Of a stretch of DNA of 64,000 nucleotides, positions 16,544 to 25,365 are shown one piece after another. A program made the translations under genes and the position numbers. Origin of the DNA: Candidatus Lucifugimonas marina (GTDB taxonomy: Bacteria; Chloroflexota; Dehalococcoidia; Lucifugimonadales; Lucifugimonadaceae); assembly GCA_029593915.1 (NCBI GenBank), contig CP046147.1, positions 2,527,001-2,591,000 of the forward strand, given 5' to 3'. Below the pieces are notes generated by a model. It did no database searches. It worked only from the letters and a program-made list of their open reading frames with translations, and was not told where the DNA came from. Position 1 is the first letter of the stretch, and every line of letters starts with the position of its first letter.

Positions 16544-17575
16544 ATGCCGACTCTGACAGCTAGAAAACGAGAAATTCTCAAGTTCATCGTTTCTGAACAC
16601 GTTCAGACCGCGTCTCCTGTTGCATCGAGCACAGTCGCTCGTTCGACAAATCTCAGAGCCAGTCCGGCGACAATCCGAAACGAAATGGTCGCACTTGAAG
16701 AAGATGGCCTTATCCACCGACCGCACGTGTCGTCAGGTGGCGTTCCATCCGACAGAGGTTACCGCCATTTCGTAGCATCGCTTAACCCCGAGGCAACGCT
16801 TAATCCGAACGTTTCAGCACGTATCGATCAGGAGTTCAGCTCTGTTAGATCTCATGTCGAAGAGTGGATAGATTCAGCTTCTGAGATTCTTTCAGGGTTA
16901 ATGGACACTCTCGCGTTCACCACCCTGCCCCGCACAGCCCCTTCTCCGATAAAGAGCATTGAACTGCTTCGACTTCAGGAGATGCTGGTGGTCGTAATCA
17001 TCGTTTTGCAAGAAGCGAGCGTATACAAGCAGGTTATTAATCTCGAATCGTCGGTAACAAACTCTGAGATCGAACACGCCCGCAACCGTCTTAGCGAAGC
17101 CATTGTTGGAGTACCAGCTCACAATTTGGCGTCTCGTGGAGCGCAAATCAACGATGGATTGGAACGCAAAGCGTTCAACTCGGCCGTAACGGCTCTACAA
17201 CAGCGTAACGCTGTATCTAGCACCGAGAAACGGTTCAGCGGGATTAGCAAACTATTCCAACAGCCGGAACTTATGGCCGATCCGGCAATGTCACTAGGTG
17301 CAACATGGTTGATCGAAGATTCGTTCGCAACTTCATCATTTGAAGAATCGTCCGACCCCAGAGGAAGCGCCAACGTTGTGATCGGTGAGGAAAACCCGGA
17401 AGAATCCCTCAAAAACTTCTCGGTGGTATTCAGCCGATACGGAACTTCCGACACTGCCGAAGGGATGATCGGCGTTATGGCGCCTACCCGCATGGAATAC
17501 GAAACAGCAATTCCAGCTGTTCGTTACATGGCAAATCATCTCGACCAAATGACGATGATGTTCTACGGCGGATAG
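16544..17575 (+). CDS. hrcA: Heat-inducible transcription repressor HrcA
   Basis: HrcA represses chaperone genes, with activity controlled by GroE in studied bacteria. The 343-residue protein starts with a winged-helix domain (LTARKREILKFIVSEHVQTASPVASSTVARS, then SPATIRNEMVALEEDGLIHRPHVSSGGVPSDRGYRHFV), which is diagnostic. The C-terminal dimerisation/GAF-like region ends with VMAPTRMEYETAIPAVRYMANHL. dnaJ follows after 177 bases; grpE and dnaK are not present. A nine-base inverted repeat lies just upstream. Confidence 0.95.
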   Translation: MPTLTARKREILKFIVSEHVQTASPVASSTVARSTNLRASPATIRNEMVALEEDGLIHRPHVSSGGVPSDRGYRHFVASLNPEATLNPNVSARIDQEFSSVRSHVEEWIDSASEILSGLMDTLAFTTLPRTAPSPIKSIELLRLQEMLVVVIIVLQEASVYKQVINLESSVTNSEIEHARNRLSEAIVGVPAHNLASRGAQINDGLERKAFNSAVTALQQRNAVSSTEKRFSGISKLFQQPELMADPAMSLGATWLIEDSFATSSFEESSDPRGSANVVIGEENPEESLKNFSVVFSRYGTSDTAEGMIGVMAPTRMEYETAIPAVRYMANHLDQMTMMFYGG

Positions 17576-17663
17576 TTTGGCTTGCTCGCGGTTCGTACGC
17601 GGTAAATCGTTAATCGTCGTACTTGGGTCCTTACCCACATTCGGATTTACCGACTCTCAGGTC

Positions 17664-17669
17664 TATAAT
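17664..17669 (+). promoter_or_regulatory. -10 element of a dnaJ promoter
   Basis: A perfect TATAAT lies 83 bases before the dnaJ ATG. No convincing -35 is seen at 17-18 bases, so it is a partial match. It suggests dnaJ can be transcribed independently of hrcA. Confidence 0.4.
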
Positions 17670-17752
17670 CGACACGTTCGCGTGCTCAATCGCGTCGAAC
17701 TCAAACAGTGAACCGAAACTTTCTTTCGCTACGGGATTAGTGACCGCTCTTT

Positions 17753-18910
17753 ATGACAACTAGCAAACGTGATTATTACGAGGTCCTCGGTGTTGCACGA
17801 GACGCCACGCCTGAAGACCTTAAGAAGGCGTTTCGCAAGCAAGCGCTTCAATATCACCCCGACCGAAACAAAGCGGCCGACGCCAGTGACAAGTTCAAAG
17901 AGGTCAACGAGGCGTACCAAGTACTGAGCGATCCCCAAAGAAAAGCCCAATACGATCAGTTCGGTCACGATGGAATGAACGGTCAGGCCGGTCGCGGCTT
18001 CGATGGCTTCGAAGGTTTTGGCGGATTCGGCGATATATTCGATTCGTTCTTTGGTGGCTCAACCCGCCAAGCGCCAAATCGTGGTGCAGACCTCGAGTTC
18101 CAGATAAATGTTTCATTCAAAGAAGCCGCATTCGGTGTCCCGCGCGAACTCGAACTCAACCGCATGGAACGTTGTGAGCATTGTGACGGCAATCGAGCTG
18201 AACCCGGTACGGATGTCGTTGAATGCTCAACGTGTCACGGTGAAGGCAAGGTTCGTCGTACACAGCGAACATTCTTTGGCCAGTTCCAGCAGGTAACGGC
18301 TTGTCCAACATGCCAGGGTGAAGGCCAACAGGTAAAAACCGCCTGCACAAAGTGTTCGGGACGAGGAACCGAACGAAAAGCTCGAAAGATCGAAGTTCAG
18401 ATTCCCCCAGGTGTCGAACACGGCACCAAGCTACTGATTCATGGAGAAGGCGAATCAGGCGGCAAAGGCAACCGAAGCGGCGATCTATACGTTCACATCG
18501 GTGTCGAGCGTGACAGAGTCTTCAAGCGCCGTGGCAACGACGTTGTTATGACTGCAGAAGTGAACATGGCGATGGCAGCTCTTGGCGGAATCATTGATGT
18601 CGTGACACTCAAAGACGCCGAAGACTATGGTTCGGCTGAAATTGAAATCAAGCCGGGTACACAATCTGGTGCCATCACCCGCATCAAAGGCGCAGGTATC
18701 TCGCATCTCAACAGCGCTGGGCGCCGTGGCGACCAGCTCGTCGAGCTAAAGGTCGTTACACCGAAGAATCTTGATGACCGCCAGACAGAACTGTTTCAAG
18801 AACTCGCCGAATCTTTCGGGCTTGAGCGTGTAAGCGATGGTTCAGGATCGGGCCCAGGCTTGTTCGACCGATTCAAAGATGCCTTCCGCGGTGAAGACAG
18901 TTCCTCTTAG
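17753..18910 (+). CDS. dnaJ: Chaperone protein DnaJ
   Basis: DnaJ delivers substrates to DnaK and stimulates its ATPase. The 385-residue protein has a J-domain (about 5-70) with the HPD motif in QYHPDRN, a Gly/Phe-rich stretch ([20 protein letters not shown]), and four zinc-binding repeats: [23 protein letters not shown] and CTKCSGRG. Two C-terminal beta domains follow ([20 protein letters not shown] and [19 protein letters not shown]). All four zinc repeats are intact, so it is a class A J-protein. It lies between hrcA and prmA on the plus strand, but its DnaK partner is encoded elsewhere. Confidence 0.97.
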   Translation: MTTSKRDYYEVLGVARDATPEDLKKAFRKQALQYHPDRNKAADASDKFKEVNEAYQVLSDPQRKAQYDQFGHDGMNGQAGRGFDGFEGFGGFGDIFDSFFGGSTRQAPNRGADLEFQINVSFKEAAFGVPRELELNRMERCEHCDGNRAEPGTDVVECSTCHGEGKVRRTQRTFFGQFQQVTACPTCQGEGQQVKTACTKCSGRGTERKARKIEVQIPPGVEHGTKLLIHGEGESGGKGNRSGDLYVHIGVERDRVFKRRGNDVVMTAEVNMAMAALGGIIDVVTLKDAEDYGSAEIEIKPGTQSGAITRIKGAGISHLNSAGRRGDQLVELKVVTPKNLDDRQTELFQELAESFGLERVSDGSGSGPGLFDRFKDAFRGEDSSS

Positions 18911-18953
18911 CTTCACCATTTACGTTTTCGCCATTCCCAACTAAAGGCAAATC

Positions 18954-19859
18954 ATGCGCTGGCTGCAGCTCAGCATCAAAGCTCCTCCCGAGTACGTCGA
19001 GCCTCTCACTCATCTATTCAACATTCACGGAGAAGGATCGGCATCCGTCGAACAGCCCGGTGGATACAACCCAGATGAGGGTGAAAAGCCTGATCCTTCA
19101 GCATGCGTAACAATCCGAGGTTGGCTACCCATTGATCCAACGACCGAAAGTCGCAAGACAGCAATCGACGTTGGTGTTCGGCTCATTCGCCATCTGATAG
19201 AACTTCCCGAAATCGAAGAAGTCGAAGTTACCGACGACGAGTGGCGGAACCAGAAATTCGACCCGATCAAAGTCGGCGAGAATTTAGTGATCGTTCCGCG
19301 GTCGACAAAGTACGAAAGCAAGCCTTCCGACATCGTTATCGAGTTAGAACCGGGATTAGCATTCGGTACAGGGCATCACCCCACCACGCTAATGTGCCTA
19401 GAAGAGATAGAGAAGGCCGTGAAGCCCGGAGATAGGTTCTTGGACGTTGGCTGTGGCTCAGGCGTCCTCTCCATCGCTGCGCTCGCCCTGGGTGCCGAGC
19501 ACGCTACAGGTCTCGACATCGAAGATGATGCCGTGAAGTCTTCAATCGAAAATCTTGAAGAAGCTGGATTTACAGAGCAGTCGACAATTCTTGCGGGATC
19601 GATTCCACACGATCAGGTTCCAGAGGGCGGGTTCGACGTTGTCGGCGCAAACATCGCTGCGAACGTACTAATCATGTTGGCAGAGCCGTTGATTGCTTCG
19701 GTTGCAGAGGGCGGCGTGATAATCACTTCAGGTGTTCTTGAAACTCGACTAGATGAAGTAGTCGAAGCATTCAAAGCTGTTGGCGGAGCAGTCGAGTCCA
19801 GTCGAAAAATAGAAGACTGGACCGCTACTCGAATTACACGAGTCACAGGATCTAACTGA
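18954..19859 (+). CDS. prmA: Ribosomal protein L11 methyltransferase
   Basis: PrmA trimethylates L11 using S-adenosylmethionine. The 301-residue protein has an N-terminal recognition domain (RWLQLSIKAPPEYVEPLTHLF) and a Rossmann methyltransferase domain with AFGTGHHPTTLMCLE, motif I DVGCGSGVLSIAAL, acidic motif II GLDIEDDAV and motif IV GANIAANVLI in place of the usual NxxxN stretch. The stop TGA overlaps the rsmE ATG by one base, so both are probably translated together. It follows dnaJ by 43 bases. Confidence 0.93.
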   Translation: MRWLQLSIKAPPEYVEPLTHLFNIHGEGSASVEQPGGYNPDEGEKPDPSACVTIRGWLPIDPTTESRKTAIDVGVRLIRHLIELPEIEEVEVTDDEWRNQKFDPIKVGENLVIVPRSTKYESKPSDIVIELEPGLAFGTGHHPTTLMCLEEIEKAVKPGDRFLDVGCGSGVLSIAALALGAEHATGLDIEDDAVKSSIENLEEAGFTEQSTILAGSIPHDQVPEGGFDVVGANIAANVLIMLAEPLIASVAEGGVIITSGVLETRLDEVVEAFKAVGGAVESSRKIEDWTATRITRVTGSN

Positions 19860-20611
19860 TGCATCGCTTCTATGTGCCCGACATAGATGCCACTGATCGC
19901 TCTATTACGCTCGACGGGCAAGTAGCGCGCCAGCTCAAAACGGTATTGCGCATCGACGAAGGCGAGCACGTTCGTCTTTTCGACGGATCGGGTGCCGAGT
20001 GGGAAGTCGAAGTCGAGCACGTCGCCAAATCTGAAATCGAAACTACGCTAATCTCGGCCGTCGAATCAGTTCCGGAGCCTTCGGTTGCTGTAACCATGCT
20101 GCTGGGACTTGCACGTCCTGAACGAATCGAGCTTGCGATTCAAAAATGCACCGAGCTCGGAACCGTAAGGTTCATCCCGGTCACATCAGAACGGGTCCAG
20201 GGCGGGAACACAGGCACTCCATCGCCGAAGCGACTCGAACGCTGGCAACGCATTGCAATCGAGGCTGCTGAACAGAGCGGAAGAGCGATTGTGCCAGCTG
20301 TCGAACAACCAGTGGCGATCATGGATGCGGTTAACTCGTTACTTGCCGATCAACCAGTGCTTTGCATGTGGGAAGAACTTGCTAATGATTCAAAACCGTT
20401 GAGCACAACTTTGAAATCGATTGGCACTAACAACGCGGCAATTGCAGCGCTTATAGGTCCCCCCGGTGGATTCAGTGAGCAGGAAGCGATGGCCATACGC
20501 GAAGCCGGTGCGAAGCTCGTAACACTCGGATCACGGGTATTACGAAGCGAGACGGCAGCCATCGCGGTGATGTCGGCAATTCTTTACGAATCAGGTGATC
20601 TGGGCGGCTAG
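19859..20611 (+). CDS. rsmE: 16S rRNA (uracil-1498-N3)-methyltransferase
   Basis: RsmE methylates U1498 in the decoding region of 16S rRNA. The 250-residue SPOUT-class enzyme starts MHRFYVPDID and has an N-terminal PUA-like RNA-binding domain (LRIDEGEHVRLFDGSG). The SPOUT domain contains LGLARPERIELAIQKCTELG, RWQRIAIEAAEQSGR, and the AdoMet knot IGPPGGFSEQEAMA with LGSRVLRSETAAIA. One-base overlap with prmA indicates an operon. It converges on gpsA with a 12-base gap. Confidence 0.95.
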   Translation: MHRFYVPDIDATDRSITLDGQVARQLKTVLRIDEGEHVRLFDGSGAEWEVEVEHVAKSEIETTLISAVESVPEPSVAVTMLLGLARPERIELAIQKCTELGTVRFIPVTSERVQGGNTGTPSPKRLERWQRIAIEAAEQSGRAIVPAVEQPVAIMDAVNSLLADQPVLCMWEELANDSKPLSTTLKSIGTNNAAIAALIGPPGGFSEQEAMAIREAGAKLVTLGSRVLRSETAAIAVMSAILYESGDLGG

Positions 20612-20623
20612 TCAGCCGACTCC

Positions 20624-21631
20624 CTAGTAACGAACCTCGGGCTGCAGCGTTCGGCCCATTAGATCTTTGATCGCATCGTTCGGCGACTCGCCTTCAAACA
20701 GCACAGCGTGAGTCGCATTTGTGATGGGCATATCAATCCCGAGTTCTTTAGCAATTCGAACCGCCGCCTGAGTAGTTGGAACACCTTCTGCAGTTTGGCC
20801 CAAATCCGCCAATACTGATTTCAAATCACGTCCCGATGCTAGACCAAACCCCAGTCGGTAGTTTCTGCTCAAATTCGAGTAACAGGTAGTGAGCAGGTCC
20901 CCCATACCGCTTAGACCAGCGAACGTGTCGGGCTTCGCACCCATCGCAACACCGAGCCGAGTGATTTCGTGCAATCCGCGGGTCACAAAAGAAGCCTTTG
21001 CGTTCGCTCCAAGTCCTGCCCCATCGATAAAAGCGGCTCCGATGGCGATGATGTTTTTCAGCGCACCGCCAAGTTCGACTCCAGTTACATCATCGCTCCG
21101 GTAAACGCGAAACAATTCAGAACTAAGTACTGCCTGAACCTTCTCGGCAATAGCGTTGCTAGGGAAGGCGACTGTTGCAGTTGCTACATTTCCTGCTGCG
21201 ATCTCGGGAGAGAGGTTGGGACCTGATAGAACGCCAATCTGCTCAGCGGCAAAATCACGAAGCTCCTCCGTAATTACTTGCGACATTCGCTTACCGGTAG
21301 CAATCTCAATTCCTTTGGTTGCGCAGACAACGTGTGCATCGGCTGGAATAGAGTCTCGGACTGCCTTGATGTTTTCGCGAATAGTGACTGAAGGGACGGC
21401 GATTATCACCAGATCAGCGCTACCCAATGACTCGTCGAGCGAACTCGACACGTTCATCGATGAAGGGAACTCAACGCCTGGAACAGATCGCTCGTTTACG
21501 CGTGAGCTCGACAGCTCCGTTGCTCTCGACTCATCACGAGACCACAACGTCGTTGAGTTTCCTGTGCGCGCTATAAGAATTCCGAGCGTGGTGCCCCACG
21601 CCCCGGTTCCGATGATGCCTATTTGTGTCAC
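20624..21631 (-). CDS. gpsA: Glycerol-3-phosphate dehydrogenase [NAD(P)+]
   Basis: GpsA reduces dihydroxyacetone phosphate to sn-glycerol 3-phosphate for phospholipid synthesis. The 335-residue protein has the Rossmann motif IGTGAWGTTLG at the N-terminus, the segment IIAVPS...ATKGIE, and the catalytic ELGGALKNIIAIGAAFIDG with Lys. GLSGMGDLLTTCYSNLSRNYRLG follows in the C-terminal domain. The start is GTG. It follows plsY by nine bases, so the acyl acceptor and acyltransferase are made together. Confidence 0.96.
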   Translation of the reverse strand: MTQIGIIGTGAWGTTLGILIARTGNSTTLWSRDESRATELSSSRVNERSVPGVEFPSSMNVSSSLDESLGSADLVIIAVPSVTIRENIKAVRDSIPADAHVVCATKGIEIATGKRMSQVITEELRDFAAEQIGVLSGPNLSPEIAAGNVATATVAFPSNAIAEKVQAVLSSELFRVYRSDDVTGVELGGALKNIIAIGAAFIDGAGLGANAKASFVTRGLHEITRLGVAMGAKPDTFAGLSGMGDLLTTCYSNLSRNYRLGFGLASGRDLKSVLADLGQTAEGVPTTQAAVRIAKELGIDMPITNATHAVLFEGESPNDAIKDLMGRTLQPEVRY

Positions 21632-21640
21632 ACGTAGATT

Positions 21641-22300
21641 TTACGGTGTTCGGGGAGCTCTGCGCGGTGCTGGCTTGTTCTCCAGCCTCGATTCATCACC
21701 TTTTGCAAGACGATCGACGTTCTTGCGGTGGCTCCAGATGATGAAGATTGGCACGGGGACCGCAAAGAGCAAGTACGACAGTTCGTGATCCCAGCCGAAC
21801 ACAGACATCTCAAACACACTGAATATGAAGAGAAGACCGAGGCTCACACTGCTGCCGATTATCGATCCAAGCGAAACGTATTTAGTGATCGCAGCGATCA
21901 CAACGCCGCTCAGGGCGATAGCTGCAGAAATTGGGGAAATAATCGCCAACGCACCCAGCCCGGTCGCAACGCCCTTGCCGCCTTTGAAGCGGATATAGAC
22001 CGGAAACATGTGTCCTAATACGGCTGTTGTTCCAGCTGCTGCAATCAGCCAACCGTCGCCTTCAACGGCGTAACGAGCAATGGCTGTAACAATCAGCCCT
22101 TTGCCGACGTCGGCGACAAGAACACCGCCGCCCGCCCACGGCCCAAGCGTGCGATTTACGTTTGTAGCGCCCGATCCGCCACTACCGTAGCTTCGAATAT
22201 CTACGCCACGAAATACTCGGCCGATGATCACGCCAAAAGGAATCGCACCCACAAAATATGCGAGCGCAAGAACTACTATTGCGGCTACCGGATCACTCAT
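21641..22300 (-). CDS. plsY: Glycerol-3-phosphate acyltransferase PlsY
   Basis: PlsY is the membrane enzyme that acylates glycerol 3-phosphate from acyl-phosphate. The 219-residue protein has about six hydrophobic segments. The three conserved motifs are visible: IRSYGSGGSGATNVNRTLG, the FKGGKGVATGLGAL phosphate loop, and a C-terminal IWSHRKNVDRLAKGDE. It overlaps the der stop by eight bases and precedes gpsA, whose product it uses. Confidence 0.95.
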   Translation of the reverse strand: MSDPVAAIVVLALAYFVGAIPFGVIIGRVFRGVDIRSYGSGGSGATNVNRTLGPWAGGGVLVADVGKGLIVTAIARYAVEGDGWLIAAAGTTAVLGHMFPVYIRFKGGKGVATGLGALAIISPISAAIALSGVVIAAITKYVSLGSIIGSSVSLGLLFIFSVFEMSVFGWDHELSYLLFAVPVPIFIIWSHRKNVDRLAKGDESRLENKPAPRRAPRTP

Positions 22301-23615
22301 CTTCTCGGGCTTGGAACGACATTCTTATAGGAGAACCCATGAAGCCAAATTGCTCTCGCAGCTGGTTCTCTAGATACCTGCGGTAGCTGAAGTGTATTAG
22401 TTCTGGGTTTCGAGCGGTGAATTCAAACGTTGGCGGCGAGGTTCGAGACTGAATACACCGGTAAATTCTTGGGCGACGACTGCCGAACCCCGGCAGCGGA
22501 TTTTCACCCATCGCATCGAAGATAACCCGGCTAACATCCGCGCGAGGCATCTGCTTAGAGAATTCGTCGTAGACATCCAAAATTGTTGGCAGAAGCTTGT
22601 CGACTCCCCAGCCAGTTAGTGCTGAAGTAAACACCACTGGTACCTCTGGGATGAATTTGAAGCGGTTACGAACTGCCTCTATAGCCTCTGCCCGATCTAA
22701 CCCAAGTTCAGGTGCGAGATCCCACTTATTGACTACAACGATTGCCGCTCGGGAAGCGTCGTCGATGTACCCGCCAATGTGCTGGTCCTGCGCAGTTACA
22801 AATTCTGTGGCATCGAGCACCAGCACCGCCACGTAGCAGCGTTCTATCGCCCCGATGGATCGAATCGTGCTGTACTTTTCGATACCTGGCTCAACAGCAC
22901 CGCGTTTGCGTAGCCCAGCCGTATCGAGGAACGTCAGCCGTGTGCCTTCGTAATCGAACAGCGAGTCGACTGTATCGCGAGTCGTACCCGCTACAGGACT
23001 AACCACCGCTCGCTTCTCGCCAGTAATAGCGTTGAATAATGCTGACTTACCTGCGTTAGGCCGACCCGCAATCGCTACTCGAATCGAATTCTTGCCGATT
23101 GGGTCATCTTCGAATGGCGGCAGCTGCTCGAAAACCGATTGCATCAGATCACCGATACCGGTGTCGTGATATGCGCTGATCGGGTGCGGTTCGCCAAGAC
23201 CTAACGAATAGAATTCGTAAATCATGTCTTCTCGCGAAAGCGTATCGGCTTTGTTTGCTGCCAGTACCGTTGGCTTGCCTGAACGACGAACCATGTCGGC
23301 GGCATCTTCGTCGGCATCGGTGATGCCGTCATTCACGTCGACAGCGAAGATAATCGCGTCGGCCTGATTCAACGCAATCTCAACTTGGGCGCGAATGTCG
23401 TCCCACATAAGCTCATCATGCGGGCGATCTTCTACTCCGGCCGTATCGACGATCAGGTAACGGTGTCGACCCCATTCGGCGTCAATCGATACCCGGTCAC
23501 GAGTAGTGCCGGCGATATCGCTGACGATCGCGATTCGTCGACCTGCCAAACGATTGAACAGAGTCGACTTGCCGACGTTGGGTCGGCCGATTATTGCTAC
23601 TACTGGTAGAGCCAT
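22293..23615 (-). CDS. der: Ribosome biogenesis GTPase Der (EngA)
   Basis: Der is a tandem-GTPase needed for 50S subunit assembly. The 440-residue protein has two G domains, each with full motifs: GRPNVGKSTLFNRL, DTAGVED and NKADTL in the first; GRPNAGKSALFNAI, DTAGLRKRG and NKWDLA in the second. A KH-like C-terminal domain follows (PPTFEFTARNPELIHFSYRRYLENQLREQFGFMGSPIRM). It is the first gene of der-plsY-gpsA. Confidence 0.97.
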   Translation of the reverse strand: MALPVVAIIGRPNVGKSTLFNRLAGRRIAIVSDIAGTTRDRVSIDAEWGRHRYLIVDTAGVEDRPHDELMWDDIRAQVEIALNQADAIIFAVDVNDGITDADEDAADMVRRSGKPTVLAANKADTLSREDMIYEFYSLGLGEPHPISAYHDTGIGDLMQSVFEQLPPFEDDPIGKNSIRVAIAGRPNAGKSALFNAITGEKRAVVSPVAGTTRDTVDSLFDYEGTRLTFLDTAGLRKRGAVEPGIEKYSTIRSIGAIERCYVAVLVLDATEFVTAQDQHIGGYIDDASRAAIVVVNKWDLAPELGLDRAEAIEAVRNRFKFIPEVPVVFTSALTGWGVDKLLPTILDVYDEFSKQMPRADVSRVIFDAMGENPLPGFGSRRPRIYRCIQSRTSPPTFEFTARNPELIHFSYRRYLENQLREQFGFMGSPIRMSFQAREDE

Positions 23616-23746
23616 AGTCAGATTGCGCTCGAAACGATAAGAGTTGATTGCCGGTCAGATGCTGAAGCAAGCCCTAGTTCTGTAAGTAAGACTGGCTGCT
23701 ACAAGCAAGACTACCGGCGTTTTATAAGTTGAGTTGAACCGGAACG

Positions 23747-24652
23747 TTAAATCAGCTTTTCCATTAGGGCAGCCTGAGCCCATAAACGGTTTTCAGCCTG
23801 ATCGAACGCAACCGCTCTTGAGTCGTAGAGGAGACCATCTGAAATCTCCTCACCGGGGTGGGCTGGTAGATCGTGCATGAATTTTACGTTCGGCCCCGCC
23901 TGATCGAGCAACGCAGGGTTCACCTGATAGCCATCAAACGCTACTAAGCGCTTTGCGGTTTCAGCTTCCTGCCCCATGCTGGTCCAGACGTCGGTGTAAA
24001 CGATGTCGGCATCAGCAACAGCCTCTTGTGGACTGGTTACCTGCGTCACGGATCCGCCAGCAGCAGCACCGTAAGTGTTCGCTCCTTCAAGGTCTTCCGC
24101 AGGCAGCTTGTATCCATCTGGAGATGCCACCGTGAGATTGCCACCGAGTCCTGCGACTGCGTATCCGAGGCTTACTGCGACGTTGTTTCCGTCGCCAATG
24201 AACGCGACCTTCGCCCCCTTCACACTGCCGAGCTGCTCGGTAATGGTCTGAGTATCGGCGAGTGCCTGACACGGGTGTTCCATGTCGGTAAGAGCATTGA
24301 TCACGGGAATTGAAGCGTTTGCTGCGAACTCTTCGATAGTCTCCTGTGCGAACGTGCGAATTACCGCCACATCCGACATACGAGACATTACTTGAGCAAC
24401 GTCAGCAACCGGCTCTCGCTTACCTAGTCCTACCTCTTCAGGTGAAAAGTGAACCGGGTGACCGCCAAGTTTTTCGGCTCCAACCCAGAACGAGAGTTTT
24501 GTACGAAGTGAAGGCTTTTCAAAGAGAATCGCAACCGATTTGCCAGCGAGAGCGTTGCTCGTTGCGCCAGCTTTGAGTTCGATTGCGCGATCAAGAATCG
24601 GTTGAATTTCTTCAGGCGCGATATCGCTGAGTTTTAGAAAGTGATTAACCAT
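23747..24652 (-). CDS. argF: Ornithine carbamoyltransferase
   Basis: The enzyme makes citrulline from ornithine and carbamoyl phosphate in arginine synthesis. The 301-residue protein has the carbamoyl-phosphate loop as KPSLRTKLSF, the HPCQALAD motif and DVWTSMGQE. The usual C-terminal HCLP motif reads MHDLPAHPGEE, with Asp for the ornithine-site Cys. Neighbouring family members such as aspartate carbamoyltransferase are excluded by the HPCQ and DVWxSMGQE segments. It stands alone, with two palindromes upstream that may bind a regulator. The 131 bases between its stop and der show no clear terminator. Confidence 0.9.
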   Translation of the reverse strand: MVNHFLKLSDIAPEEIQPILDRAIELKAGATSNALAGKSVAILFEKPSLRTKLSFWVGAEKLGGHPVHFSPEEVGLGKREPVADVAQVMSRMSDVAVIRTFAQETIEEFAANASIPVINALTDMEHPCQALADTQTITEQLGSVKGAKVAFIGDGNNVAVSLGYAVAGLGGNLTVASPDGYKLPAEDLEGANTYGAAAGGSVTQVTSPQEAVADADIVYTDVWTSMGQEAETAKRLVAFDGYQVNPALLDQAGPNVKFMHDLPAHPGEEISDGLLYDSRAVAFDQAENRLWAQAALMEKLI

Positions 24653-24669
24653 GATGGGAGTGACCTCGA

Positions 24670-24730
24670 CCAGTTATAACTGGAAATTTAAATATAGGAA
24701 CGTGCTCTGATTCGGGGTGCTTATGCACCC
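24670..24730. promoter_or_regulatory. Two palindromes upstream of argF
   Basis: CCAGTTATAACTGG (24670-24683) is a perfect 14-base palindrome just upstream of the argF start, and GGGTGC-TTAT-GCACCC (24715-24730) is a second inverted repeat. On the minus strand TATATT (24691-24696) between them could be the -10. The arrangement suggests operators. Neither is a clear ARG box. The rest of 24731-24937 shows nothing recognisable. Confidence 0.4.
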
Positions 24731-24937
24731 TTGGTTCGGTGTCGCCGGTACAGACGGCAATTAACGTCTGCGGACACTGTTATGAGCATTCCTGTGGTCA
24801 TGAGTCGAGATTCGTATTCGTGCTTAGTCAACGCTTAGTTGTGTTCAGTTGGCTGACGAAGCATTAATACTAACTCGGCATCGCTCGCAAAACTACGCCC
24901 GTACATTTCGCATTAATGGCCGTATTGCCGGCATGAC

Positions 24938-25363
24938 TTAAGCGGGAGCGAACTTTAGTAGCGTGTGACCGTCATCGTTGTGCTCAAACACGGGTTTCAG
25001 TGCCATCCCAATTTGAAAATTTTCTGGTTCAGGTTCCACGCCAACGATGTTCGTCGGCACGATTACGTCTTCTTCAAGCTGCACCAGCGCTGTGATGTAA
25101 GGCACTTCGCCAACGAATCCCATGTGCGGAGCGGCGTGAACTATTGCAAAGGTGAATAGCTCGGCGTTACCTGATGCCTGAACCCATTCGATTCCTTCTT
25201 CGCCAGTCCCAGGGTCCGAGATCGAGAAATTGCGTGGGTAGAACTGGAATTTGCCTGTTGCTTTAGATCGCTGAAGCCAGATTTCTTCGTTCTTGAGTCC
25301 ATCCCAGTAGCGATCTGACTCTGGCTGCGACACAGGCTGTGGCTTTGGAGTTGAGTTGGTCAT
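24938..25363 (-). CDS. DUF35 OB-fold protein without zinc-ribbon cysteines
   Basis: The 141-residue product (start ATG 25361-25363; a longer frame runs into the thiolase gene) resembles DUF35 OB-fold proteins that partner thiolases. The N-terminal rubredoxin-like part reads LQRSKATGKFQFYPRNFS, where related proteins have Cys-x2-Cys and a Cys after the PR motif; here they are Ser/Thr/Ser. The OB-fold part continues GIEWVQASGNAELFTFAIVH...VPYITALVQLEEDVIVPTNIVG. It follows the thiolase-like gene by two bases, so the two products probably form one complex, as shown for steroid side-chain aldolases (Ltp2 with a DUF35 domain). Confidence 0.75.
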   Translation of the reverse strand: MTNSTPKPQPVSQPESDRYWDGLKNEEIWLQRSKATGKFQFYPRNFSISDPGTGEEGIEWVQASGNAELFTFAIVHAAPHMGFVGEVPYITALVQLEEDVIVPTNIVGVEPEPENFQIGMALKPVFEHNDDGHTLLKFAPA

Positions 25364-25365
25364 AT

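Noticed and set aside
16441..17752. CIRCE element near hrcA or dnaJ
   Set aside because: No TTAGCACTC-N9-GAGTGCTAA match; the repeat found has different arms and spacing.
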